From positions 186,001 through 250,000 of the forward strand of contig CAOJBY010000001.1 of assembly GCA_948330435.1 (NCBI GenBank): DNA of 64,000 bases, given 5' to 3'. Position 1 is the stretch's first letter, and every line of letters begins with the position of its first letter. The position numbers and the translations under genes were made by a program. The notes beneath the pieces were generated by a model. It worked only from the letters and a program-made list of their open reading frames with translations, made no database searches and was not told where the DNA came from. This DNA is from an uncultured Lachnoclostridium sp. (lineage in GTDB: Bacteria; Bacillota; Clostridia; Lachnospirales; Lachnospiraceae). Positions 51,258-60,409 of the stretch are shown one piece after another.

Positions 51258-52649
51258 ATGCAGGAAAAAACGTATTTAAAATGGTACAACAAAGTGGGAT
51301 ACGGTTCCGGAGATATTGCAGGAAATGTGGTATATGCATTCCTATCCTCCTTTGTAATGATTTACCTTACCAACACCGTAGGACTTCATCCCGGTGTGGT
51401 AGGCTCGCTGATTGCGGCCTCCAAGCTCTTTGACGGAGTGACGGACATCTTTTTCGGGGCCATGATTGACAAGACAAAAAGCAGGCTCGGAAAGGCAAGA
51501 CCCTGGATGCTCTACGGGTATGTCGGCTGTGCCCTTACACTGGCCGCCATCTTTGCCATCCCCGTAGATTTGGGAAAAACGGCTCAGTACGCATGGTTCT
51601 TTATTGCCTACACCCTGTTAAATGCGGTGTTCTATACAGCAAACAACATTGCCTACTCCGCCCTCACCGCCCTTGTGACGAAAAACAGCAAGGAGCGTGT
51701 GCAGATGGGTTCCTATCGGTTTATCTTCGCATTCGGCACAAGCCTGCTGATTCAGTCCGTCACCATCCAGGCGGTGGCTGCCTGCGGCGGAGGGGCCGGG
51801 GGCTGGAGAACGGTGGCCATTATTTATGCTCTTATCGGCCTGGCTGTAAACACTATTTCCGCCCTGTCCGTAAAGGAGCTTTCCGAGGAGGAGCTGCGTG
51901 AAGATGCAGGGAAGAATAAGCCGGAGGAAAAATACGGGCTTGCCACAGCCGCAAAGCTTCTGGCTTCCAACAAGTTTTATCTGATGATCTGTGCGGTGTA
52001 TATCCTCCAACAGATCTATACAGCAATGATAAACATGGGCATTTACTACATGACCTATGTTTTGAAAAATGAAAATCTGTACGGTGTATTTTCCTGGGCC
52101 ATGAACATTCCGCTGATTGCGGCCCTTGTATTTACCCCCACCCTGGTAGCAAGATGGAAAGGCATGTATAAGCTGAACTTAAGGGGCTATATGCTTGGTA
52201 CCCTGGGCCGGGCACTGGTAGTCGTGGCAGGCTATCTTGGCAGCGTTCCCCTGATGCTGCTGTTTACGGGGATCGCAGCCTTTGGGCAGGGACCCTGGCA
52301 GGGCGATATGAATGCGGTGATAGCCTCCTGCTCCGAGTACACCTATCTGAGAACAGGAAAGCGGGTGGACGGAACCATGTACTCCTGCACCTCCCTGGGC
52401 GTGAAGCTGGGAGGTGGCCTTGGAACCGCCATTGCAGGCTGGCTGCTTGCCGCAAGCGGATTCGATAAAAACCTGACTGTTCAGCCGGAATCCTGTATGC
52501 AGATGCTCTATTTTATGTACCTTTGGATTCCTCTGATTATCAATCTGGTGATTACCCTGGTGCTTTCCAGAATGAATGTGGAGGGTGCGAATGCAAAGCT
52601 GAAAGAACAGCTCAGGGGACAGGAAGAGGATGCTTACTGGATAAATTAG
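51258..52649 (+). CDS. GPH-type glycoside/sugar cation symporter (MFS)
   Basis: A 463-residue, 12-segment transporter. It begins YLKWYNKVGYGSGDIAGNVVYAFLSSFVMIYLT and has DGVTDIFFGAMIDKTKSRLGKARPWML, the signature of the glycoside-pentoside-hexuronide:cation symporter family. It probably imports lactose or another beta-galactoside for the lacZ product upstream; this is inferred from position. GAAGGGAG precedes the ATG. A bidirectional terminator follows. Confidence 0.9.
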   Translation: MQEKTYLKWYNKVGYGSGDIAGNVVYAFLSSFVMIYLTNTVGLHPGVVGSLIAASKLFDGVTDIFFGAMIDKTKSRLGKARPWMLYGYVGCALTLAAIFAIPVDLGKTAQYAWFFIAYTLLNAVFYTANNIAYSALTALVTKNSKERVQMGSYRFIFAFGTSLLIQSVTIQAVAACGGGAGGWRTVAIIYALIGLAVNTISALSVKELSEEELREDAGKNKPEEKYGLATAAKLLASNKFYLMICAVYILQQIYTAMINMGIYYMTYVLKNENLYGVFSWAMNIPLIAALVFTPTLVARWKGMYKLNLRGYMLGTLGRALVVVAGYLGSVPLMLLFTGIAAFGQGPWQGDMNAVIASCSEYTYLRTGKRVDGTMYSCTSLGVKLGGGLGTAIAGWLLAASGFDKNLTVQPESCMQMLYFMYLWIPLIINLVITLVLSRMNVEGANAKLKEQLRGQEEDAYWIN

Positions 52650-52715
52650 AAAAAGTACACTATAACACAAACAGCAGTAGATGTAACGCTTGCTGTCCGT
52701 GTCAGTAAAATTGGG

Positions 52716-52755
52716 GCATTGTCCTGTAGAAGCACTCTATGGGGCAATGCTTTTT
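52716..52755. terminator. Terminator after the transporter gene
   Basis: GCATTG (52716-52721) and CAATGC (52745-52750), extended by GGGG/CC pairs, followed by TTTTT. It can also act in the opposite direction for the small ORF. Confidence 0.7.
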
Positions 52756-52768
52756 AAATAAGGGGTTT

Positions 52769-52846
52769 TTATGCGCGGTATACATGGCTGAAATAAACTG
52801 CGTAGAAGTCCAGAAGCTCATTGATAAAATGTCTGATTCGGTTCAT
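52769..52846 (-). CDS. Possible 25-residue microprotein
   Basis: A short minus-strand frame, MNRIRHFINELLDFYAVYFSHVYRA, with a near-perfect ribosome site AGAAAGGAGG 6 nt before the ATG. It is rich in aromatic and hydrophobic residues and could be an amphipathic helix. It lies divergent from the downstream AraC gene. It may be a leader peptide, a small regulator or a chance frame. Nothing similar is known to me. Confidence 0.35.
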   Translation of the reverse strand: MNRIRHFINELLDFYAVYFSHVYRA

Positions 52847-52944
52847 GCCGGTCCTCCTTTCTGTCAGAGACAGCTTTGCAAAAGCTTTTGCTGTCCGGTT
52901 CTTTTCTTTACACGCTTATCTTAGCAGAGAAAAAGGAGAATTAC

Positions 52945-53805
52945 GTGCCAGATGAGAACAGAAAACAGACATTTTTTGCAGGAAGGGAGGAAGGAATGTA
53001 TCCTTTTTATGAAGCGGCAGGGCCGGATATCCGGCTGATAGACAAGGAGTCGGAGCATACGGCGCCCCACCTTCACCGGGCGATGGAATTTGTTTATGTG
53101 ACCAGGGGAAGCCTGGAGCTGGGGATGGGGAGGGAGCTGTACCACATGGAGGAAGGAGATCTTGGAATTGTGTTTCCGGATATGATTCACCATTACCAGG
53201 CATTTTCAAAGGAGCGGGGAAGAGCCTTCTATGTGATTGCAAATCCGGGTGTATGCGGTGTTTTTGGGGAGGAGCTTTTAAAGTATGCGCCCGAGAATCC
53301 GGTGTTGCCAAAGGAAAAAGTGCCCGGCGAGGCCGTAAACGCCATGATGTGCTTAAAATGGACCGGGGAGCCGGACCCGGTGGCGGGGCAGGCGTATGTG
53401 CAGATCCTTCTGGCAAAGTGTATTCCTCTTCTTGGGCTTACGGAAAGAAACAGGCAGGGGAGCGGGGATCTTGTGGAACAGTCGGTGGCCTACGTTTCCG
53501 CTCATTTTCGCGAGCCTGTGACCCTAGAGGGTATGGCTTTGGAACTGGGGGTCAGCCGGTATGTTTTGTCGCGGGTGTTTTCCGGCGTTTTTCACACGAA
53601 TTTTAACCGGTATGTAAATGAAATCCGGCTTTCCTATGCCTGCGATCTGTTGGAATGTACGGAACGCAGTATTACGGAGATTTATATGGATGCGGGCTTT
53701 GAAAGTCAGAGGACCTTTAACCGGGTATTCCGCGAGGCATACCGGGTGACGCCGCGGGAGTATCGGATGCGTCAAAGGGAGAAGCTTTTGGCGGGAAAAG
53801 AGTAA
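52945..53805 (+). CDS. AraC-family regulator (second, near spmB)
   Basis: A 286-residue AraC regulator with a cupin sensing domain (HLHRAMEFVYVTRGSLELGMGRELYHMEEGDLGIVFP) and the paired helix-turn-helix in VTLEGMALELGVSRYVLSRVFSGVFHTNFNRYVNEIRLSYACDLL and ITEIYMDAGFESQRTFNRVFREAYRVTPREYRM. Start is GTG at 52945 after AAAAGGAG. It is the last gene of the DNA between spmA and spmB. Its target is unknown; the sugar genes upstream or the small ORF are candidates. Confidence 0.88.
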   Translation: MPDENRKQTFFAGREEGMYPFYEAAGPDIRLIDKESEHTAPHLHRAMEFVYVTRGSLELGMGRELYHMEEGDLGIVFPDMIHHYQAFSKERGRAFYVIANPGVCGVFGEELLKYAPENPVLPKEKVPGEAVNAMMCLKWTGEPDPVAGQAYVQILLAKCIPLLGLTERNRQGSGDLVEQSVAYVSAHFREPVTLEGMALELGVSRYVLSRVFSGVFHTNFNRYVNEIRLSYACDLLECTERSITEIYMDAGFESQRTFNRVFREAYRVTPREYRMRQREKLLAGKE

Positions 53806-53872
53806 GAGAAAGAGATATTTTTACTTTCAACGTCATAGAATAGAAAAAAGCTCTCGGCAGGCGGTCAAAGCA

Positions 53873-54412
53873 ATGCAGGCGGCAATTCGTATCATTCTTT
53901 ATACTTCCGATTTACTGGTTCCCTTTTTGATCTTTTATGTGGTTGCATATGGGATTTTGATGAAGCGGCCGGTTTATGACGATTTTGTCCGGGGCGCGAA
54001 GGACGGCTTTCAGACGGTGATCCAGATTATGCCGACACTGATTGGGCTGATGGTGGCGGTGGGGGTGCTCCGGGCTTCCGGCTTTCTGGATTTTTTGTCC
54101 GGAGTATTGAGCCATGCGACGGATTTGATTCATTTTCCGTCGGAGCTTGTGCCGCTTGCGATTGTCCGCATGTTTTCCTCATCAGCGGCTACGGGACTGG
54201 CGTTGGATATTTTTCAAAAATACGGAACGGATTCCCGCCTGGGGCTGATTGCATCAATTATGATGGGATGTACAGAGACGATTTTTTATACTATGAGCGT
54301 CTATTTTATGACCGCTAAGGTGCGAAAGACCCGCCACACGCTGACCGGAGCCTTGCTTGCCACGGCAGCAGGGATCGTGGCAAGCGTGGTGTTGGCGGGG
54401 ATGATGCAGTAA
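53873..54412 (+). CDS. spmB: Spore maturation protein B (SpmB)
   Basis: A 179-residue membrane protein of the same family as SpmA. The blocks RGAKDGFQTVIQIMPTLIGLMVAVGVLRASGFLDF and MFSSSAATGLALDIFQKYGTDSRLGLIASIMMGCTETIFYTMSVY are typical SpmB. It is required together with SpmA for spore dehydration. No strong ribosome site precedes the ATG, in line with a gene that would normally be coupled to spmA. Here spmA is 13.3 kb upstream. Confidence 0.88.
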   Translation: MQAAIRIILYTSDLLVPFLIFYVVAYGILMKRPVYDDFVRGAKDGFQTVIQIMPTLIGLMVAVGVLRASGFLDFLSGVLSHATDLIHFPSELVPLAIVRMFSSSAATGLALDIFQKYGTDSRLGLIASIMMGCTETIFYTMSVYFMTAKVRKTRHTLTGALLATAAGIVASVVLAGMMQ

Positions 54413-54434
54413 ATAACAATAAAAAGGAGTAACG

Positions 54435-55712
54435 ATGGAAATTTATATAGTTCAGCCAGGCGACACGCCGCAAAGCATTGCGGCCTTATACGGCGTGTCT
54501 CCGCAAAGGCTGATTTATGACAATCAATTGTCAGCGCTGCCCTACCTTCCGGCAGGAATGGCGGTGCTTGTTATGCTTCCCGCCCTCATCCATACGGTAT
54601 CGGAGGGAGAGACAACGGAGGAAATCGCATCAGCCTATGGTATCACAGAAAGACAGCTCTATCGGAACAATCCTTATCTGTTGGAGCAGCCTTACCTGCG
54701 TGCGGGACAAAGCCTGGTGATTCGTTATCGGGGGCAGGAGGATAACGATCTTTATGTGACCGGATATGCTTACCCATTTATCGAAGAAGCAGTCTTAAGA
54801 GAAACCTTGCTGTATCTGGATGAACTTCTGATTTTTTCTTATGGCTTTACGACAGCCGGATCCTTGATTCCACCACAGATACCGGAGAATTGGATGATCA
54901 CCCTTGCCTGGCAAATGGGTGTGCGGCCGATTCTCGTATTAACCCCGTTTTCCGAGCAGGGCAATTTTAATAATCAGCTGGTAAAAGAGGTCTCCGAGAA
55001 TCTGGAAATGCAGCAGATTTTGATTAATAATTTGCTGGAAACCGTAAGGGACTATGGTTATGCCGGAGTTGATGTGGACTTTGAGTACATTCTTCCGGAG
55101 GATCGGGAGGGTTACGCTGCTTTTGTGGGAAATCTTCGTGAAGCCATGAACCGGGAGGGATGGCAGGTTTCCGTAGCCCTTGCACCCAAAACTTCTGGCG
55201 AACAGCGGGGGCTTCTCTATGAGGGGATGGATTATGCACTTCTTGGAGCCAATGCGGATCATGTATTTTTAATGACCTATGAGTGGGGCCATCAACATGG
55301 ACCGGCCATGGCTATCGCCCCTATCAACAAGGTTCGTCAGGTGCTGGACTACGCGGTTACGGAGATCCCGAGGAATAAAATCCTGATGGGCATTCCCAAT
55401 TATGCCTACGACTGGACGCTGCCCTTTGTGCGGGGAGAGTCCGTTGCGGAGATTATGGGAAATGTAGAGGCTGTTCGGCGGGCGGCCATACAGGGAGTGC
55501 CGATTCAATACGATGAGACGGCTCAGAGTCCCTGGTATACCTATGAGCAGGACGGAGTGATGCACGAGGTATGGTTTGAGGATGTGAGAAGTATGGAGGT
55601 GAAGCTTCGGGCAGCTATAGAGTATGGATTTCTGGGAATCGGTTACTGGAATCTGATGCGGCCTTTCCGAGCGAATTGGATGCTGCTTCAAATGGTGTCG
55701 GGGTGGGTTTGA
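54435..55712 (+). CDS. LysM-GH18 spore cortex/germination hydrolase (SleL/YaaH-like)
   Basis: A 425-residue protein with two LysM repeats (about residues 3-46 and 51-96) for peptidoglycan binding, then a GH18 barrel. The catalytic motif is YAGVDVDFEYI with Glu at the end. It has no signal peptide, as is usual for spore-coat located SleL/YaaH enzymes, which are N-acetylglucosaminidases acting on cortex fragments. AAAAAGGAG precedes the ATG. It is 22 nt after spmB and probably a sporulation co-transcript. Confidence 0.88.
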   Translation: MEIYIVQPGDTPQSIAALYGVSPQRLIYDNQLSALPYLPAGMAVLVMLPALIHTVSEGETTEEIASAYGITERQLYRNNPYLLEQPYLRAGQSLVIRYRGQEDNDLYVTGYAYPFIEEAVLRETLLYLDELLIFSYGFTTAGSLIPPQIPENWMITLAWQMGVRPILVLTPFSEQGNFNNQLVKEVSENLEMQQILINNLLETVRDYGYAGVDVDFEYILPEDREGYAAFVGNLREAMNREGWQVSVALAPKTSGEQRGLLYEGMDYALLGANADHVFLMTYEWGHQHGPAMAIAPINKVRQVLDYAVTEIPRNKILMGIPNYAYDWTLPFVRGESVAEIMGNVEAVRRAAIQGVPIQYDETAQSPWYTYEQDGVMHEVWFEDVRSMEVKLRAAIEYGFLGIGYWNLMRPFRANWMLLQMVSGWV

Positions 55713-55722
55713 TAATGCATTT

Positions 55723-55766
55723 TAATAAAAGTCTGCACTTTGAAGTGTAGACTTTTATTAAATTGA
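55723..55766 (+). terminator. Terminator after the LysM-GH18 gene
   Basis: TAATAAAAGTCT-CACTT and AAGTG-AGACTTTTATTA form a long stem with one mismatch and a TG loop. It also faces the convergent DUF885 gene. Confidence 0.8.
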
Positions 55767-55830
55767 AATGGAAAATCTAGGATATGGTTTAGAATGAAGA
55801 TTTTTATATGGAAAGGGTATAAGAGACCGG

Positions 55831-57582
55831 CTATGGTCCTGACAACCACTCATCCATATAATCCTCAATCACCGGAAAAGGTGCCGGACCCATGGACAGG
55901 AAAAAGGTATGAAAATCCTTTAACACAAAGTCATTGTAAAGAACCGTCTCCGCTTCTTCTTTTAATTTAAGAATCTCTGCAGCTCCAAGGTAATACTTTA
56001 GATAATTTCCCGGATCCTGAATAATAGCCTGATAAATCTGATACACCGTATCCGGATTGGTAACACCGTATCCGGCAAAAAAGTCTTTCGTATCTTCAAG
56101 AGACCACCCCTCATAGTGAATCCCGACATCCGCCCGGGCATGAAGCCCCAGAGAGATAGCACCGTTGGCTGACAAAAGTTCTGCCATCTTTGGATCTGCC
56201 ATCGCATACGAATAGGAAAGCCATTCCACATAGGTAGCCCACCCTTCCGTATATCCCCCAAAATTAAACAGGTTCCGAACCGGATTAAGCCCACAGGAAT
56301 TTTCATAAAGGGTTTGATAGAGATGTCCGGGCCAGCCCTCATGAGCAAGGGTTGTATAAAGAGAAAGGCTGTCATAGTTATTGGCGGGATTAATATAGAT
56401 CACATGCTCATTCATCCGATCCAAAGGCGGTGTCAGATAAAAAGCCGGGCTTAAGTGCTTCTCCAGGGAGGAATCCACATATTTTACCTGACAGGAAACA
56501 ACAGGAACAGACGGGAAATCTTTCATGATTTCCTGTTCCAGATTTTTTAAAATAATCTTTGGCTCCGTCAGCCCTGTCTGTCGGGATACGGATGTAAGAA
56601 TCTCCGGGTTCTGGCTGACAAGGTAAGTGACCGCTTCCAGATCCGTATCCAGCTGCTCCTCAATCAGCAGCAAAATTTCCTCCATATTTCGTCCGGTCCC
56701 TGTAACGGCAGCCACCAATGCTTCATAATAGTCCGTGCCTTTTTCGTAATAGCACAGCCCATAAGGATTTTTCCCAGAGCCTTTAAGCTCGGTCAAGCCT
56801 TGAATCAAAAGCTCATAAGCCGGAACCACATGTCCGAAAAACACGGTTCGGTTGGAATCCAGATATTTTTTGGCCATTTCTTCGGAAAGAAAGTCTGTAG
56901 AAGCAATCCGTTCTTCAAAGGTAGAAAGAAGAAAATGCTCCCCGGGATTGGAGAGAAAAGCCTGGCACTGAGCAATCACAGCATCAGCCGTCTCGTCCGA
57001 CATAAACAGCCCGGCATCCGCTTTTTCCCGCTCATAGTCCATTAAGCTTTCATAATAGGCATCTATAGTAGAAAGAAGAGAAAGATAATTTTCAATATCC
57101 TGTTCCGAGCGAAAGGCATATTCGGCCAGGAGAATCGGAAGCTGTGCCTGGGTGCCTAAGGTCGGGCTAAATATTTCTTCATAGTATGGAAAATCAAGAA
57201 GAGCCGCCTGCTTTTCAAGCTGATAGGACAAAATATCATAGGTGAGCCGGTTGGAATCGGAAAGATCCTCCCGGGAAAAGGCAGAAAGAGCCTGCCTTGT
57301 ATTCTCCAGACCGACTGCGGTAGTATCAGAGGAATCCCTGGAGTAGAGACGGAAAGCAGAAGGAACATCTGCAATCCCCAACTGTTCTGGATTCGAGAAA
57401 GTGTAGTGGAGAGTCAGGGAATCTGTGGAAATCTCATTAATAAACAATGTATGAGTAAAGTGCTCAAAAGCTTCGTCCGCAGTCTCGATGGTATCTCCCT
57501 GGATTCGGGAAAGCAGAAAAATGCCGCAGCACAGAAAAAGAAGCAGGAGCAAGCCTGCGGTCAAAAGTTTTTTTCGTTTCAT
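55831..57582 (-). CDS. DUF885 family membrane-anchored putative metallopeptidase
   Basis: A 583-residue protein with an N-terminal membrane segment or signal (LLTAGLLLLLFLCCGIFLL). A lipoprotein cleavage at one of the Cys residues is possible but not typical. The DUF885 zinc motif is HEGWPGHLYQTLYE (HExxxGH), followed by GGYTEGWATYVEW with a likely third ligand. The family is related to carboxypeptidase-like metallopeptidases; substrates are unknown. The ribosome site GGTGAG is weak. It lies divergent from the metG T-box. Confidence 0.85.
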   Translation of the reverse strand: MKRKKLLTAGLLLLLFLCCGIFLLSRIQGDTIETADEAFEHFTHTLFINEISTDSLTLHYTFSNPEQLGIADVPSAFRLYSRDSSDTTAVGLENTRQALSAFSREDLSDSNRLTYDILSYQLEKQAALLDFPYYEEIFSPTLGTQAQLPILLAEYAFRSEQDIENYLSLLSTIDAYYESLMDYEREKADAGLFMSDETADAVIAQCQAFLSNPGEHFLLSTFEERIASTDFLSEEMAKKYLDSNRTVFFGHVVPAYELLIQGLTELKGSGKNPYGLCYYEKGTDYYEALVAAVTGTGRNMEEILLLIEEQLDTDLEAVTYLVSQNPEILTSVSRQTGLTEPKIILKNLEQEIMKDFPSVPVVSCQVKYVDSSLEKHLSPAFYLTPPLDRMNEHVIYINPANNYDSLSLYTTLAHEGWPGHLYQTLYENSCGLNPVRNLFNFGGYTEGWATYVEWLSYSYAMADPKMAELLSANGAISLGLHARADVGIHYEGWSLEDTKDFFAGYGVTNPDTVYQIYQAIIQDPGNYLKYYLGAAEILKLKEEAETVLYNDFVLKDFHTFFLSMGPAPFPVIEDYMDEWLSGP

Positions 57583-57673
57583 AGTCTCACCAGAAGTATT
57601 GTTGGTGTATTCTATGAGGAAAAAGCAGGAGAAATGCTATCTATTTGACTATTCTGCTTTTGAAGATAACGCC

Positions 57674-57702
57674 TTGACAAACAATTTTCCATATGTTAGG
57701 AT
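57674..57702 (+). promoter_or_regulatory. metG promoter
   Basis: TTGACA (57674-57679), 17-nt spacer, TAGGAT (57697-57702) preceded by TG. It leads into the T-box leader. Confidence 0.75.
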
Positions 57703-57711
57703 TTTTCTATC

Positions 57712-57986
57712 AATAGGAAAACGCAGTGAAGAAAAGAGTAGGCTTGATGGATTTTCTACAGAGAATTCCCGGTGGCTGAGAGGGAAGAAAGGAAGCTGGC
57801 TGAAGATGGTTTCGGAGCGGCACGGATGAACGCCCATATGCGATAAGCCGTGACAGGATTCCGCCTGTTATAGCGGAGGAGTATGAAGGTACTCGCAGAG
57901 GTCTGTTTTCGTGAGAGACAGACGAACGGAAGTGGTAACACGGGAATAGACCCGTCTTCTTTGGCAATAAGGAAGGCGGGTTTTTT
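57712..57986 (+). promoter_or_regulatory. T-box leader, methionine specific, controlling metG
   Basis: A tRNA-sensing leader. A candidate specifier ATG at 57806-57808 is in the context GAAG-ATG-GTTTCGGAG, matching the ileS leader's surroundings. The T-box GAAGTGGTAACACGGG is at about 57929-57944. The terminator pairs CCCGTCTTC and GAAGGCGGG, followed by six T (57981-57986). It covers the 449-bp gap before metG. Confidence 0.85.
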
Positions 57987-58031
57987 AATGCACAGAAGTG
58001 CATAATTTCAGCAGAAAGAGAGGGATTAAAG

Positions 58032-59984
58032 ATGGAAAAGCAAAAATACTATATTACAACTGCCATTGCCTACACCTCTGGAAAGCCCCATATCGGCAAT
58101 ACCTACGAGATTGTGTTGGCGGACGCTATCGCCCGCTTTAAGAGGATGCAGGGCTATGACGTATTCTTCCAGACCGGCACGGATGAGCATGGACAGAAGA
58201 TCGAGGAGAAAGCAAAGGAAGCAGGCGTAACGCCCAAGGAATTTGTGGATAATGTGGCAGGAGAGATCCGCCGAATCTGGGATCTGATGAACACCTCCTA
58301 TGATAAGTTTATTCGTACCACCGATGCGGATCACGAAGCCCAGGTCCAGAAGATCTTCAAAAAGCTCTACGATCAGGGCGATATCTATAAGGGATACTAT
58401 GAGGGCATGTACTGCACCCCCTGCGAATCCTTTTTCACCGAATCCCAGCTTGTGGACGGTAAATGTCCCGACTGCGGAAGAGAAGTAAAGCCAGCCAAGG
58501 AAGAGGCGTATTTCTTCAAAATGAGCAAATATGCAGACCGGCTCATTGAGCATATCAATGCACACCCGGAATTTATTCAGCCCGTTTCCCGGAAAAATGA
58601 GATGATGAACAACTTCCTGCTTCCGGGACTTCAGGATCTCTGCGTGTCCAGAACTTCCTTTAGCTGGGGAATTCCGGTAAGCTTTGATCCGAAGCATGTA
58701 ACCTATGTATGGCTGGATGCATTGACCAACTATATTACGGGAATCGGCTATGACTGTGATGGAGCATCCACAGAACAGTTCAAAAAGGACTGGCCGGCGG
58801 AGCTGCATCTGATTGGAAAGGACATTATCCGCTTCCATACCATCTACTGGCCTATCTTCCTGATGGCACTGGATCTGCCGTTGCCCAAGCAGGTATTCGG
58901 CCATCCCTGGCTTCTTCAGGGAGACGGAAAGATGAGTAAGTCCAAGGGAAATGTTCTCTATGCAGATGAACTGGTAGAAATGTTTGGTGTAGATGCCGTG
59001 CGGTACTTTGTGCTTCATGAGATGCCATTTGACAATGATGGTGTGATCACCTGGGAACTGATGGTGGAGCGTATGAATTCCGAGCTGGCTAACACCCTTG
59101 GCAATCTGGTAAACCGTACTGTCTCCATGTCCAACAAATATTTTGGCGGCGTAGTGAGCAATCCGGGCTTTATGGAACCACTGGATCGGGATCTGCGGGA
59201 GACTGCTGTAAGCACAGCCCAAAAAGTGGCGGACAAAATGGATGAACTTCGGGTGGCGGATGCCATGACTGAGATTTTTGTTCTCTTTAAACGCTGCAAT
59301 AAATACATTGACGAGACTATGCCCTGGGCATTGGCTAAAGATGAAAGCAAGAAAGACCGTCTGGCAACTGTTCTCTACAATCTGGTAGAGGGAATCAGCA
59401 TTGGTGCATCGCTATTGGAACCCTTTATGCCAGAAACTTCAGCAAAGATTTTGGCTCAGTTGGGAGCAAAAAAGCGTTCTATTGAAGTGATGAATATGTT
59501 TGGGCTCTACCAATCCGGTCAGAAGGTGACGGAGAAACCGGAGATTCTCTTTGCGAGACTGGATGTAAATGAGGTTTTGGCAAAGGTAGAGGAAAAAAAA
59601 GCTGAGGAAGAACAGCCGAAAAAACCTATAGAGCCAGTGATTGATCTGGAGCCAAAAGAGGAGATTACTTTTGATGACTTTTCCAAGCTTCAGTTTCAAG
59701 TAGGGGAAATCATTGCCTGTGAAGCGGTTAAAAAGTCCAAAAAGCTACTTTGTTCCCAAGTGCGGATTGGCAGCCAGGTAAAGCAGATAGTATCCGGCAT
59801 CAAAGCTCACTATACACCGGAAGAAATGGTGGGCAAGAAGGTTATGGTTCTGGTGAACTTAAAGCCGGCAACCCTGGCAGGAGTCAAATCTGAGGGAATG
59901 CTGCTCTGTGCCGAGGATGCAGACGGGAATCTGGCTCTGGTAGTGCCGGAAAAGAAGATGCCATCAGGTGCGGAGATCTGCTAA
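58032..59984 (+). CDS. metG: Methionyl-tRNA synthetase with C-terminal tRNA-binding domain
   Basis: A 650-residue class I synthetase. The HIGH-type box is GKPHIGNTYE, KMSKS is in DGKMSKSKGNVLYAD, and the zinc knuckle has CTPCESFF and CPDCGR. The C-terminal EMAP-type tRNA-binding domain begins near ITFDDFSKLQFQVGEIIACE and includes GIKAHYTPEEMVGKKVMVLVNLKPATLAGVKSEGM. AAAGAGAGGGA precedes the ATG at 58032. It is controlled by the T-box upstream and ends in a strong terminator. Confidence 0.96.
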   Translation: MEKQKYYITTAIAYTSGKPHIGNTYEIVLADAIARFKRMQGYDVFFQTGTDEHGQKIEEKAKEAGVTPKEFVDNVAGEIRRIWDLMNTSYDKFIRTTDADHEAQVQKIFKKLYDQGDIYKGYYEGMYCTPCESFFTESQLVDGKCPDCGREVKPAKEEAYFFKMSKYADRLIEHINAHPEFIQPVSRKNEMMNNFLLPGLQDLCVSRTSFSWGIPVSFDPKHVTYVWLDALTNYITGIGYDCDGASTEQFKKDWPAELHLIGKDIIRFHTIYWPIFLMALDLPLPKQVFGHPWLLQGDGKMSKSKGNVLYADELVEMFGVDAVRYFVLHEMPFDNDGVITWELMVERMNSELANTLGNLVNRTVSMSNKYFGGVVSNPGFMEPLDRDLRETAVSTAQKVADKMDELRVADAMTEIFVLFKRCNKYIDETMPWALAKDESKKDRLATVLYNLVEGISIGASLLEPFMPETSAKILAQLGAKKRSIEVMNMFGLYQSGQKVTEKPEILFARLDVNEVLAKVEEKKAEEEQPKKPIEPVIDLEPKEEITFDDFSKLQFQVGEIIACEAVKKSKKLLCSQVRIGSQVKQIVSGIKAHYTPEEMVGKKVMVLVNLKPATLAGVKSEGMLLCAEDADGNLALVVPEKKMPSGAEIC

Positions 59985-59996
59985 TTTAACAAATGA

Positions 59997-60041
59997 ATAC
60001 CCTGGCCGCAAAAACGAAACAGGCGGTCAGGGTATTTTTTA
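59997..60041. terminator. Terminator after metG
   Basis: AATACCCTG-CCGC and GCGG-CAGGGTATT form a long stem with a 12-nt loop, followed by TTTTTA. It overlaps the last codon of the convergent DUF2508 gene. Confidence 0.85.
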
Positions 60042-60272
60042 GAAAAACGTCTGCAAATCCATTTGCTTTGCCTGCTCTAATAGAAACTTGTAACGCTTCT
60101 GAACAGAATAGATTTCATAAGTATAACAGTCGATGAGATCGGGATCCACCACTGTTTCAAAATTGGCATAAGCGGTATCCAGTGCATTTTTGGTTGAATG
60201 AAGATCCTCCAAGAGCTGTCGTCTGGTAAAGGAATCCTCCGGCGGAGCCGGTTCTTTTCGTAAAAGCCCCAT
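60039..60272 (-). CDS. DUF2508 (YaaL-type) protein
   Basis: A 77-residue acidic/helical protein: RRQLLEDLHSTKNALDTAYANFETVVDPDLIDCYTYEIYSVQKRYKFLLEQAK. This matches the YaaL/DUF2508 family of unknown role, found beside recR and bofA in Bacillus and clostridia. Here it is divergent from bofA, whereas in B. subtilis the two read together. A GTGGGG-type ribosome site precedes the ATG. Confidence 0.85.
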   Translation of the reverse strand: MGLLRKEPAPPEDSFTRRQLLEDLHSTKNALDTAYANFETVVDPDLIDCYTYEIYSVQKRYKFLLEQAKQMDLQTFF

Positions 60273-60409
60273 ACTGCAATCCCCACTTTCCGTAATAGGT
60301 ATTTGTGTTGTACTAAAAGTATAGGCAAAACATATGGTATTTATACTAAAAAATAGAATATATTGGATCGATTGCCCATATAATAGTAAAAAATGTTTAG
60401 GACAACAAC

